Part shown: piece by piece, positions 10,063 to 20,211 of the stretch | Numbering within the stretch: position 1 is the stretch's first letter | Layout: each line of letters starts with the position of its first letter | Origin: Turnera subulata | Taxonomy: Eukaryota > Streptophyta > Magnoliopsida > Malpighiales > Passifloraceae | DNA: 64,000 nt | Direction of reading: 5' to 3' | Assembly: GCA_028386065.3 (NCBI GenBank) | Contig: JAKUCV010003557.1 | Coordinates: 1-64,000, forward strand | Notes under the pieces: generated by a model | The model's input: only the letters and a program-made list of their open reading frames with translations | What the model was told of the DNA's origin: nothing | Databases searched by the model: none | Program-made: the position numbers and the translations under genes

Positions 10063-12233
10063 TGAAACGCCCCGACCCGTATTTACCGTACACAGTAAAC
10101 ACGTGCCGGAACTGTGACAACCCAACCCAACATGACTCAGCATACAGTGTATACAACAAATATCCGGGCTCAACAGCCCATAATAAAAACAACAATAAAA
10201 TCTCAACCGGCCCAATGGCCCAATAATAATAAAACAATACACAATCATAAAAACATGATAACCGAGTAATAAGGCACATATTGAAGGAAATCCATCCTCA
10301 CCTTGGCCGATTACTCAACTTCGGAAACTATGACCGGTCCGACGCCGGCTCCTCGGGAAACTGCCCGATATCCAAACCTATACCACAAGACGATATACAC
10401 TCACATAAATGCACATATTCGGTATACTATGATGCCAAACTGCGTAATAACCCATCCCGGTTCTTATCCGTTATTATTATCTTTTACCGAAAATATTATC
10501 CGTACATATATCCGAATATAATTTCAGTACCATACTTTAATTAAAACTCTTTCGGAATATTTCCGTAACATAATTATAACTTGCCTTCCAAAATAATAGC
10601 AATGTAATTTTCCTAGAAATTATATCATTTATATGTATTTTCCAAAATAAGTTCATAAAATTATTTGATATAATATTATTTTCTAAAAGAAAATAATTAT
10701 ACATGTATATATATTTTCCAAAACAATTTTCATAAAATATATTACTTGCCGATATTAATCATCCAAATATTATTATATTATAAGACCATTCTTCCAGTAA
10801 ACATAATTATATGAATTTATTTTCCCGGAAATAAATACAAATTTACGTATATACATATATATTTCCAAAGGTAATAATTAGATATATTCTAAAAACTATT
10901 ACTTTTATATACCATAAATACATATTTCCAAAAAGGTACCAGTTACCATAATTTTACAGAAAATTAATAATGTATTTATAATTTTCAGAAATTATATATA
11001 CAATATTTATCTTTTTCCGAATTATATATATAATAACATTTTTCAAAACAAAACATAATTATCAAGGTATATATATATATACATACATTTTTCCTAAAAC
11101 CATAAATCATACTGTATATATTTTTCTCAATGTGAATATATTTTTTTTTAAAATTTAATACCAGAATTATTATATATACAGATTTATATATATATATATA
11201 TATATATTTTAAAAAACATAAAACAAACCCAGCCGGCAACCCAGCACCCATGGGGCGCGACCCCTCCGCGACCTGCCCAGAAGAATCGGGTTGCTCATCT
11301 GCAGCGGCGAACGGCGGCAGCACAGGCGCGAGGAAGAGCAGCGCGAGGTCGGTGAGGCTTGGGCGAGCTCGAGGGCGGTGGAAGGGCGGCTAGACGCGTC
11401 GCGACGGCGTAGAAGGAGGCAGAGGAAGAGGATCCGTCAGTTTCGCCGCGGGTCAACGGCTCTTCTGTGCGCGTCCGGCGGCGGATGGCGACGGGGGAGG
11501 CGGGTTTCAGTCGGCGACGGCGTGACGAGTGCCATGGTGGCGGCGGTGGCGTGCACGGCGGCGCGAGGCAGCTTCGCATGAACAGTAACCGGAAGACTTG
11601 GGGGTGACGATGAACAGTGCTATACCGGGTTTCTTTTTTTTTTTCCATTTTTTTCTTCTTTTCCCTATTTTCTTCTTTTCTTTCTTCTATTTTTCTTTCA
11701 ATTTCTTCTTCTTTTGTTTTTTTTTCTTCCTTTTTTTTCTTCCTCTCTGTATTTTTCTGTTTCTTCTTTTTTTTTTCTTTTCTTCCTTTTTCTTTTCTTT
11801 TTTTCTCTCTTTTTTTTCCTTCCTCTCTTTTTTTCTTTTTCTCTCTTTTCCTTTTTCTCTCTTTTTCTCTCTTTTCTTTTTTTTCTTCTCTTCTTCCTCT
11901 CTTCTTCCTTTCCTCTCCTTCTTCTGCTTTCTTCCTTAAATAAATGGTGGATTACTGTTAATCATGTGATTAACAATAATGCAGGCGGGTCCGATCCGGA
12001 CCAGAAAATAACTGATACCCCCTTGATTTTCCGAGAAATTCCGAAACCCGAAAAATACCAACTTAGTTCTGAAAAATCCACGGAAAATCACGAGCGCGGG
12101 AAAACCCTCGGTTTCGAAAAATGACTCCCGATTTACCTTGAATTAATTACCCAAGATTAATTCAACAGTAAATCACGGTAAAAAGACTTCTACAGTCCCG
12201 GTAAAAATCAAAAATTTTACCCGGGCTGTTACA
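10063..12233 (-). repeat. 3' LTR of the Tekay-type element
   Basis: This 2.17-kb LTR includes an AT-rich part (10450-11220), a GC-rich part (11230-11600), a 300-bp pyrimidine-only tract (about 11630-11935) and a shared end (cccgggctgttaca). Frames here rich in Phe/Ser or Arg/Gly are products of base composition, not genes. Confidence 0.88.
11630..11935 (+). repeat. Pyrimidine tract in LTR
   Basis: About 300 bp is almost pure C/T on the plus strand (purine-rich in the element's own sense). The same tract is at about 18690-19040 in the other LTR and, as a purine tract, at 12650-12950 in the oppositely oriented solo LTR. Confidence 0.8.
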
Positions 12234-12310
12234 GTCTACCCACCTTAAAAAGAATTTCGTCCCCGAAATTCCGTCTTATCCGTGGGTCCTACCACGATAA
12301 GCTTCTGGCA
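12234..12310 (-). other. End of chromovirus pol and polypurine tract
   Basis: On the minus strand this reads a polyprotein tail (GAATTTCGGGGACGAAATTC, frame NFGDEIL) followed by ttttaaggtgggtagac directly before the LTR start TGTAACAG. This is the arrangement at the 3' end of Tekay/Del chromoviruses, and it sets the orientation of the element. Confidence 0.7.
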
Positions 12311-12315
12311 CACTC

Positions 12316-14854
12316 TATAACAGCCCGGGTAAAAATTTTGGATTTTTACCGGACTGTAAAAGTCTATTTACCGTGATTTACTGTTGAATTAATCTTGGGT
12401 AATTAATTCAAGGTAAATCGGGAGTCGTTTTTCGAATCCGAGTGTTTTCCCGCGCTCGTGATTTTCCCGTGGATTTTTCGAACCTAAGTTGGTATTTTTC
12501 AGGTTTCGAAAATTCTCAGAAAATCACACCGGAAAATAACTAAGGAGGTATCTGTTATTTTCTGGTCCGGATCGGATTCGCCCGTAATGCAGACGAATTG
12601 AATTATTAGAAACTCACATGTTAAATAGTATTTTTTTTTAGTTTATAAGGGGAAGAGAGGCCGGTGGAAGAGGAGAGGAGAAGAAGGAAAAAAAGAGAAG
12701 AGAAGAGAAAAAAAAAAAGAGAAAGGGAGAAAAAGGAAAAAAAAAGAGAGAAAAGAAAAAAAAGGGAGAAAAAGAAAAAGGAATGAAAAAAAATAAAAAG
12801 AGGAAAATCAGAAAAAAAAAGAAAACAGAGTGGTAAAGAAAAAAAAAGAAGAAAGAAGAAAAAAAAAGAAGAAAAGAATTTCGGAAAATAAAAATTCAGA
12901 AAAAGAAGAAAAAGAAGAAAAGAAGGAAAATGAAAAAAAGGGGGAGGTCACTGTTCATCGTCAACCCGGGGGTCACTGTGCACGTCGAGCCGTTTGGCGC
13001 CGCCTCTCGCCGCACCGACGCCACCACCGAGTTCCCTTCACCGGCGCGACCTCACCCCTGTCGTCGCCGAGCCGATCCACCGCCGGAGCCGCCGTCACGC
13101 GCTGCAGACCCGACGGAGAACCCGTGGATCTTGCTCCACGCGCCGCTGACGACGACACCGACAGCCTCACGCTGCCTTTTTGCCGCCCATGGAGTCGCCC
13201 TCGTGTCGCCGTTGATGCTGCGTCGCCCTTCCCCGCCTCGCCGTCGTTGTGCCGCCGCAGCAACCCAAGGTGAGCTGCGACCCGTTTGCCCGCGATTCGA
13301 CCCGGACGGCTGTGGGTTTTGACCCGCGGGCTGGGTTTTGGGAAAAACTATTATTAATTGGAAATATATATATATATACCTTGAAATTAATTTCTAAAAA
13401 TTTAATTGTACATTATTTTGTCTAGAAAATTACGATTTTGTTATATGTATGTAAATACGTATTTTGAAAATTAAAGGTAATTATATTTTGTTGGAAATAT
13501 TGTTATATATAAAAAGATAAATATTAGATAAATATTTTCTGAAAAATTATAAATACGTTATTATTTTCAGAAAAATTATAGTAATTATTATTTTGGAAAT
13601 TATAGTTACTTTATGAAAATTATTTTGAAAATAATTTTAATTAGAGTATAGTACCGAAATTATATTCGGATATACGTATGGATAAATATTTTCGGTAAAA
13701 GATAATAATATCGAGTAAGAACCGGGATGGGTAATTTCGTAGTTTGGGCATCATAGTATACCGATTATGTGCATTTATGTGAGTATGTGTTGTTTTGATG
13801 TATAGGTTATGATATCGGGCAGTTTCCCGAGGAGCCGGCGTCGTACCGGTCATAGTTTCCGGAGTTGAGTAATCGGCCAAGGTGAGGATGGATTTCCTTC
13901 AATATGTGCCTTATTTCGGTTATTGTGTTTGGTGTTGTTGCATTGTTGGATGCTGTGCTTTTGTTGTGTTTTGGCTCGGGATGTCTATCCCGGTGCTTGT
14001 TTGTTATTTTTGGGATGTTTATCCCCGTGTGTTTTTCTGTGTCTTTTGGTTCAAATCATAATAATGGAATAATTAATGAATTGTGATAAGGATGTCGATC
14101 CTCGGTACTTTGGTTAGGGATGTCGATCCCTGTGAGTTTGGTTTTTAATGACGGTATTATAATTGTCACGTGGTAAGTAGAGGTACGACCGGATGGTTTG
14201 TGACTGTTTTGTGGTGCCATGATCTGGGTTACTTGTGATGGGCATGTTGATGCCGGTTTGATTGGGATGTTGATCCCTGAGTTTGATATTGGGATGTTGA
14301 TCCCGGGTTCTTTTTGATCTGGCACCAGGAACAGGTTGATAACCTGGTACGACCCTAGCTTACCAGTGACGGGGCCCGGAAAGATAAAATTGGATAATTG
14401 GTTTTATTTAGTCTTTTGGGTCGTGTCTTTCGGTTGGGCTGTTTAGCCTATGTTTTTGACTTGAGTAATTTTTAGTGTTCATATTGATCGTCTTTCCATT
14501 GTCGTGAGCACTTCGGACTCACCCCTCACCTGCGGGCTTTCATCCCGTAGGATGAGTTACTTTTGGTACAGGTTGATGCATTCCAGACAGGCTGCGACGT
14601 TTCCCTTGGACGGGCTTGGATCCATAGGTTGCATGTGTCGCATACAGTGTTAGTGAGTTTAAGTCTTCCGCTGTGCATGTTTTCATTATTATTTGGCCAT
14701 TGGGCCGGGTTGAGATTTTATTGTTGTTATTATTATGGGCTGTTGAGCCCGAGTTATTGTTGTTCACACTGTATGCTTGGGCTGATTTTAGTTGGGTTGT
14801 CACAGTTCCGGCCTGTGTTTACTGTGTACGGTAAATTCGGGTCGGGGCGTCTCA
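12316..14854 (+). mobile_element. Solo LTR of a related Tekay-type family, nested
   Basis: It begins TATAACAGCCCGGGTAAA (expected TG mutated to TA) and ends GGTCGGGGCGTCTCA, and CACTC flanks both ends (12311-12315, 14855-14859). It is an LTR in the opposite orientation to the host element, 2.54 kb, with no interior, so it is a solo LTR left by recombination. It holds a purine tract (12650-12950), a GC-rich leader-like part (12950-13320) and an array of short hairpins (13978-14304). Confidence 0.85.
13978..14304 (+). repeat. Array of GGGAT-loop-ATCCC hairpins in solo LTR
   Basis: At least seven 14-bp units with 5-bp perfect stems and 4-nt loops (GTCT, GTTT, GTCG, GTTG) lie at about 13978, 14012, 14089, 14117, 14241, 14264 and 14291. 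One (14241) has GGCAT/ATGCC, a paired change that keeps the stem. Related units (GGGATCAACATCCC) occur at 37145, 37173 and 37204 in another solo LTR. Confidence 0.75.
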
Positions 14855-14921
14855 CACTCTGCCAGGTATCCAACCTCAACATGAGATACCGCTTATACCC
14901 TTAAGCGACATCCCATCCGCT

Positions 14922-14929
14922 TATAAATA
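14922..14929 (+). promoter_or_regulatory. TATA box of the 125-residue antisense gene
   Basis: TATAAATA lies 42 bp before the start codon at 14964. The spacing suits a plant core promoter with a very short leader. It lies inside the retroelement but on the strand opposite to its transcription. Confidence 0.6.
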
Positions 14930-14963
14930 CCAAACCTCATGACTGGCATACTCACACACAGTC

Positions 14964-15341
14964 ATGGACTCTCCACTCCGATCTCGAACAACCTCAGACT
15001 CCGAAAACAACAGCTACATCGGCGGCACAGCTTTCCCAACAAGCTCCGATGAAGAGCCTCCAAAGAAACGGTTCAAAACCAACATCATCGGCCTGAAGGA
15101 GCACATGGTCGTTTCCCCAAAGCGACGGAAGAAGCGTGCCAGCAAGAAAACTGAGGACAAGAAGGGCAAGGCGGTAGCTGAGAGCAGCACTCCGCAACAG
15201 AAGCTGACGCAACTGAACATCTCGCTGAGAAAGATCAGCTCGGCGGTGGCACAAATCGAACTAGCGTGTGCGGAACTATTCCCACACATGAAGAACATCC
15301 AGAAACTTGTAAAAGACTTAGAGAAGCAAGTAACTCAATAG
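14964..15341 (+). CDS. Antisense gene 1 of the Tekay-type element: 125-residue basic, nuclear-like protein
   Basis: I do not recognise a family. The 125 residues begin with a Ser/Thr/acidic stretch (MDSPLRSRTTSDSENN). Two strongly basic clusters that look like nuclear localisation signals follow (PPKKRFK near residue 35, KRRKKRASKK near residue 53). The C-terminal third has regular hydrophobic spacing and may be a helical coiled coil (SLRKISSAVAQIELA...MKNIQKLVKDLEKQV). A TATA box lies 42 bp upstream and ataaataaat follows about 45 bp downstream of the stop as a possible polyadenylation signal. It is antisense to the retroelement and lies next to antisense gene 2. The open frame, promoter and poly(A)-like signal argue for a real gene. 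Confidence 0.6.
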   Translation: MDSPLRSRTTSDSENNSYIGGTAFPTSSDEEPPKKRFKTNIIGLKEHMVVSPKRRKKRASKKTEDKKGKAVAESSTPQQKLTQLNISLRKISSAVAQIELACAELFPHMKNIQKLVKDLEKQVTQ

Positions 15342-16088
15342 AGTACTTCTTCTCCTGTTGTAAACCTTATTATGAAATTAATAAATAAATTCCCTTTTAA
15401 ATCAAAACCTCTTATATTACCAAGTCTTATGTTAAATGGAAAAATAAAACGTCCCAAAGTAAAACAAAAATTAATAATAAGAATGTAAAATCAAATATAA
15501 AGAAATTAAAAACAAAACTCGTTTAACAAAATCAAAACAAGAAGAAATTAAAACAAAAACACGTTTTCATGATCAGCGCTCTAGATCGATCGTAGACATC
15601 CTCGATCCCGAGAAACGTAACGTACACAGCTAACGATGATGTCCGTTAACTTCGTGAAGAAGATATCCGATAACTGGCAAGGCGATGATCACGGGAACGT
15701 CCTGTGTCCCTCGAAAGACACGATACCCACTTGTTCACAATTTCTGCATGAGCCAAAAACGTCTGTTTCGTCTCGTATCTCTCCACGATGTCCGAATAGC
15801 TGTAAACTTGTCGCACATGCGCTCTACTCGAGATATGGTCCCATCTGTCTGGCCTCAATGGTCACGGATGCATGTGATAAAAGGTGAAGAAAAATATACA
15901 AAAACCATGAAAAGAAAAGACAAGGTAGCCAGAGCGAAAGAAAATCAAGAGATGGAAAAAGGCTGAAAAACTCTGGCACGGTAGTCCGAAAAACGCGTAA
16001 AGTAACAAAGCAATAAATGAAACAACGGCAAAATTTTCAAAAAGCAAATCTTGAAAATCGAAAACAGTAACCACGCTCCCTTTAAGAG
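15342..16088. other. Spacer between the two antisense genes
   Basis: It starts with poly(A)-signal-like AT-rich sequence, then a more GC-balanced stretch (15560-15900) with overlapping short frames on both strands, none recognised. The end (16030-16060, 'aaaaagcaaatcttgaa') resembles the region upstream of the copia-borne antisense genes (9640-9660), so part of the promoter was captured with the gene. Confidence 0.4.
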
Positions 16089-16096
16089 TATAAAAA
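16089..16096 (+). promoter_or_regulatory. TATA box of the 227-residue antisense gene
   Basis: TATAAAAA lies 114 bp upstream of the start codon at 16203, at a position equivalent to the CTATAAG boxes before the copia-borne copies. Confidence 0.5.
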
Positions 16097-16202
16097 ACGG
16101 ATCGGTGAGGTGTAAATCATCAAAAGCATTTAAAAGCAAACCAACACTCTCAGAAAACAAAACCACAACGTTCAAAACAAAACCCCACACGTCCAAATCA
16201 AG

Positions 16203-16886
16203 ATGCCTGCTCCATCTTCAGTCTTCTTCGTCGAAGGTGCCAACCTTGGCAGGAGAAACCGTCTGGCGTACAGCATGGTCAACGAGCGCGCTGAAGAGCT
16301 ACCGAACGAGCTCGGCAGGATGCCCCGACTGGTCTTCGTCGACGAACTCTACTTGTCACGGTTCTTCGTCACTCCAATGGAAGAGGTGTTCTTCCTGGAG
16401 GACCATGGAACTCTGAGGACCTCATACTACGGATCGGCAAACTCCGTGATGTTCTTCATCTCCGAAAGACTACAGGAGTTCAACCTGGAGTCCACTTGCC
16501 AGACTGTGGAGCAAGGCGCCTACTACCAGCTCTCGATGACGGCTCAAAGCATGCCCAGAATGACTCGACTACCTCCAACCTGGCCAAAGGCACGACTACT
16601 GGTGTGGAACTGCAGAGGAGTGGCAAGGCGTGCCCAGGAGTTCTCACGTACTCTGAGGGACCTGAAGAACCAATACAAGCCGAACATGGTTCTTCTGACG
16701 GAGACACAGTGGCAACCACGGGACGATCACGGTCTCATCCCACTCCGGTTCCCTCAAGCTAACCGGTTCGAGATTCCTGGCCAGAGCGACAGAGGCGGCA
16801 TGTGGTTCTCGTGGAGCGACAGGGTCACGGTCAACATCAACAGCGACCCAAACAGTTTCCGTGTCAACGTCGTTCCGAATCGTTAA
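16203..16886 (+). CDS. Antisense gene 2 of the Tekay-type element: intact 227-residue FFVEG/endonuclease-like protein
   Basis: It is the only uninterrupted copy of the family in this window. Residues 1 to about 125 are unrecognised but strongly conserved among copies (VFFVEGANLGRRNRLAYSMV, LVFVDELYLSRFFVTPMEE, SANSVMFFIS). From about residue 130, LLVWNCRGVARR, LKNQYKPNMVLLTETQ and GGMWFSWSDRVTVNIN resemble the first third of LINE-type endonuclease domains, including the Asn of WN and the Glu of TET. The frame stops at FRVNVVPNR, before the later catalytic motifs, so nuclease activity is doubtful. Codons are GC-rich, unlike the AT-rich copies in copia elements, yet the protein is well conserved. 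It runs antisense to the retroelement. Function is unknown. Confidence 0.72.
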   Translation: MPAPSSVFFVEGANLGRRNRLAYSMVNERAEELPNELGRMPRLVFVDELYLSRFFVTPMEEVFFLEDHGTLRTSYYGSANSVMFFISERLQEFNLESTCQTVEQGAYYQLSMTAQSMPRMTRLPPTWPKARLLVWNCRGVARRAQEFSRTLRDLKNQYKPNMVLLTETQWQPRDDHGLIPLRFPQANRFEIPGQSDRGGMWFSWSDRVTVNINSDPNSFRVNVVPNR

Positions 16887-17140
16887 ATGTATTTTTATTT
16901 TTATAAAATATCAAAAATCAATGTAATATTTCCCTCTGTATGAAATTATTAGTATTATCAGTAATATTTATATTTCTGCTTATTTTGGCATCATTACCTC
17001 TTATGTGTATGTTCCGCGACAGCTGGCGTCCCTTGACTGGATCCATAATGCACTAGCTAAATGATATAAAATAATAAACAACCGGAGCGAACTATGCAAA
17101 CAAGACAACAACACACAAGGACTGCCCAACAAGACCTAAC
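16887..17140 (-). other. Leader/gag-start region of the Tekay-type element
   Basis: On the minus strand, between the primer-binding site and the antisense gene, a short frame begins near 17048 (MDPVKGRQLSRNIHI). It could be the first codons of gag, but it ends quickly and is not confirmed. Confidence 0.3.
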
Positions 17141-17158
17141 GCCCGTTCCGCTACCAAA
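17141..17158 (-). other. Primer-binding site of the Tekay-type element
   Basis: Directly inside the right (5') LTR the minus strand reads TTGGTAGCGGAACGGG. It partly matches the TGGTATCAGAGC site used with initiator tRNA-Met by plant Ty3/gypsy elements. It confirms the minus orientation. Confidence 0.5.
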
Positions 17159-17159
17159 A

Positions 17160-19356
17160 TGAAACGCCCCGACCCGTATTTACCGTACACAGCAAACACG
17201 TGCCGGAACTGTGACAACCCAGCCCAACATGACTCAGCATACAGTGTATATAACAAATATCCGGGCTCAACAGCCCATAATAAAAACAACAATAAAATCT
17301 CAACCGGCCCAATGGCCCAATAATAATAAAACAATGCACGATCATCAGAACATGATAACCGAGTAATAAGGCACATATTGAAGGAAATCCATCCTCACCT
17401 TGGCTGATTACTCAACTTCAGAAACTATGACCGGTCCGACGCCGGCTCCTCGGGAAACTGCCCGATATCCAAACCTATACCACAAGACAATATACACTCA
17501 TATCAATGCACATATTCGGTATACTATGATGCCAAACTGCGTAATAACCCATCCCGGTTCTTATCCGTTATTATTATCTTTTACCGAAAATATTATCCGT
17601 ACGTATATCCGAATATAATTTCGGTACCATACTTTAATTAAAACTCTTTCAGAATATTTCCGTAACATAATTATAACTTGCCTTCCAAAATAATAGCAAT
17701 GTAATTTTCCTAGAAATTATATCATTTATATGTATTTTCCAAAATAAGTTCATAAAATTATTTACTATAATATTATTCTCTAAAAGAAAATAATTATACA
17801 TGTATATATATTTTCCAAAACAATTTTCATAAAATATATTACTTGCCGATATTAATCATCCAAATATTATTATATTATAAGACCATTCTTCCAATAAACA
17901 TAATTATATGAATTTATTTTCTCGGAAATAAATACAAATTTACGTATATACATATATATTTCCAAAGGTAATAATTAGATATATTCTCAAAACTATTACT
18001 TTTGTATACCATAAATACATATTTCCAAAAGGTACCAGTTACCATAATTTTACAGAAAATTAATAATGTATTTATAATTTTCAGAAATTATATATACAAT
18101 ATTTATCTTTTTCCGAATTATAAATATAATGACATTTTTCAAAACAAAACATAATTATCAAGGTATATATATACATACATTTTTCCTAAAACCATAAATC
18201 ATAATGTGAATATATTTTTTTTTAAAATTAAATACCAGAATTATTATATATACATATTTTATATATATATATATATAAAACAAACCCAGCCGGCAACCCA
18301 GCACCCATGGGGCGCGACCCGGCCGCGACCCGCTCAGAAGAATCTGGTTGCTCACCTGCAGCGGCGAACAGCGGCAACACAGGCGCGAGGAAGAGCAGCG
18401 CGAGGTCGGTGAGGCTGGGGCGAGCTCAAGGGCGGTGGAAGGGCGGCTAGACGCGTCGCGACGGCGTAGAAGGAGGCGGAGGAAGAGGATCCGTCGGTTT
18501 CGCCGCGGGTCAACGGCTCTTCTGTGCGCGTCCGGCGGCGGATGGCGACGGGGGAGGCGGGTTTCAGTCGGCGACGGCGTGACGAGTGCCATGGTGGCGG
18601 CGGTGGCGTGCACGGCGACGTGAGGCAGCTTCGCATGAACAGTAACCGGAAGACTTGGGGTGACGATGAACAGTGCTATACCGGGTTTCTTTTTTTTCCA
18701 TTTTTTTCTTCTTTTTCCTATTTTCTTCTTTTCTTTCTTCTATTTTTCTTTCAGTTTCTTCTTCTTTTGTTTTTTTTTCTTCTTCCTTTTTTTTTCTTCC
18801 TCTCTGTATTTTTCTGTTTCTTCTTTTTTTTTTCTTTTTTTCCTTTTTCTTTTATTTTTCTGTTTCTTCTTTTTTTTTTCTTTTCTTCCTTTTTCTTTTC
18901 TTTTTTTTTTATCTCTTTTTTTTCCTTCCTCTCTTTTTTTCTTTTACTCTCTTTTCCTTTTTCTCTCTTTTTCTCTCTTTTCTTTTTTTTCTTCTCTTCT
19001 TCCTCTCTTCTTCCTTTCCTCTCCTTCTTCTGTTTTCTTCCTTAAATAAACGGTGGATTACTGTTAATCATGTGATTAACAATAATGCAGGCGGGTCCGA
19101 TCCGGACCAGAAAATAACTGATACCCCCTTAGTTATTTTCTGGTGTGATTTTCTGAGAAATTTCGAAACCCGAAAAATACCAACTTAGTTCCGAAAAATC
19201 CACGGAAAAATCACGAGCGCGGGAAAACCCTCGGTTTCGAAAAATGACTCCCGATTTACCTTGAATTAATTACCCAAGATTAATTCAACAGTAAATCACG
19301 GTAAAAAGACTTCTACAGTCCCGGTAAAAATCAAAAATTTTACCCGGGCTGTTACA
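17160..19356 (-). repeat. 5' LTR of the Tekay-type element
   Basis: 2.20 kb, almost identical to 10063-12233, with small substitutions and a few indels in the pyrimidine tract and at about 19130. In minus-strand sense it starts TGTAACAGCCCGGG. Confidence 0.88.
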
Positions 19357-20113
19357 CCAAGGCAACCTAAAGGCTTCTTTTTATGGCTTGGCTAATTCTA
19401 TTATGTTTTTCATTTCTGATAGACTTCAAGAATTTCAGCTAGAGCCTTCTTGTCAATTTTTGCATCAGAGTAGTTATTATCAAGTTTCCATGATGGCTCG
19501 AAGTGTCCCTAGAATGTCCGGGTTGCCGCCTACTTGGCCTAAAGTTCGACTACTGCTATGGAATTGCAGAGGAGTAGCCAGACGATCCCAAGATTTTGTG
19601 CGTACCTTAGGGGATCTAAAGAATCATTACAAGCCTAATATGGTATTAATTACCGAGACCTTATGGCAACCTGAAGAAGATCATGGAATCATTCCACTCC
19701 GTTTCCCCCCAGCAAATCGGTTAGAGCTTCCCGACGAACACAATATGGGCTGTATGTGGTTCTCTTGGAACGAGAGTGTTAGGGTCAACATCAACAATGA
19801 TGCTCAAATTTTTAGAGTCAATGTTGTACCCAACGTACAACTAATAAATATATATAAATAAATGTTTAAACTTATGTATGAGAACAATTCCTCTATGTGA
19901 ATGTTCTCCAATAATGGATCCATAATGCAATAATAATATAAATATGTATGTTTTCCCTTAGCCTTGCTATTGTTATAACCATTATGGTAATAGTAATTAG
20001 AACAGTTTCTTTCATATCAATGTCCACATCCTCGGCCATGACCAAAATTATAATTATACAGTCGCATTCGCTTCAGGGAATGGAGTAGAGTCAATTGGAC
20101 GGGATTCATTATT

Positions 20114-20211
20114 TTTTTTTTTGATAATATGAGTATCCCAGCTTGACAAGCCAAACTAATCTCATCCGTGGCACGACACCCAATCTCGTTAATCTCATCC
20201 CAGCTCGATAA
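20114..20211 (-). mobile_element. 98-bp poly(A)-tailed retroposon with 12-bp TSD
   Basis: A tract of T at the left (poly(A) on the minus strand) is followed by about 85 bp of non-coding sequence. The 12-mer GGATTCATTATT flanks it (20102-20113, 20212-20223). Length, tail and duplication fit a very short SINE or a 5'-truncated LINE end. Confidence 0.65.

Larger units (their letters stand above)
10063..19356 (-). mobile_element. Non-autonomous Ty3/gypsy element of Tekay (chromovirus) type carrying two antisense genes
   Basis: Two LTRs (10063-12233 and 17160-19356) start TGAAACGCCCCGACC and end CCCGGGCTGTTACA in plus-strand reading. The 5-bp duplication CCAAG flanks the element (10058-10062, 19357-19361). 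Next to the left LTR is the complement of a chromovirus polyprotein end (AATTTCGGGGACGAAATTC then a purine tract), so the coding sense is minus and the right LTR is the 5' one. Without a nested solo LTR the interior is only about 2.4 kb and lacks protease, RT, RNase H and integrase. The LTRs differ by only a few percent over the first 200 bp, so the insertion is fairly young. Confidence 0.88.
9858..19861 (+). pseudogene. FFVEG/endonuclease-like antisense gene of the copia element, split by a 9.3-kb insertion
   Basis: The halves are 9858-10062 and 19362-19861. Removing the 10063-19356 insertion and one copy of its 5-bp duplication restores one open frame of 234 residues (EDQ at the end of the first half continues as GNLKASFYG). 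The N-terminal half holds VFFVEGASLGRRNRL and VTPMEE and is unrecognised. From about residue 130, RLLLWNCRGVARR, KPNMVLITET and GCMWFSWN resemble the start of LINE-type endonuclease/exonuclease/phosphatase domains, including the WN and TE positions. The frame ends after about 95 residues of that domain, so its later catalytic Asp and His motifs are absent. Three paralogues lie in this window. The gene was open when it was hit. Confidence 0.75.

Noticed and set aside
11291..11648. Arg/Gly- and Pro-rich frames on both strands (also 12830-13322, 18348-18636, 39453-40474, 44332-44680)
   Set aside because: GC-rich or purine-rich LTR and leader sequence gives overlapping open frames in many phases; no conservation of one frame.
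11598..12124. Long frames rich in Phe/Ser/Leu (also 18524-19188)
   Set aside because: They come from the pyrimidine tract of the Tekay LTR and exist in several frames at once; no protein features.
14964..16886. Endogenous plant virus as the source of the two antisense genes
   Set aside because: No replicase, coat or movement motifs seen, and the genes sit inside LTR elements with proper ends; not supported.
16887..17060. Shared GGATCCATAATGCA near 17040 and 19915 as evidence that flanks were captured with the gene
   Set aside because: In one element it falls at a possible gag start and in the other at the end of a gag remnant; flanking bases do not align, so it is probably chance.
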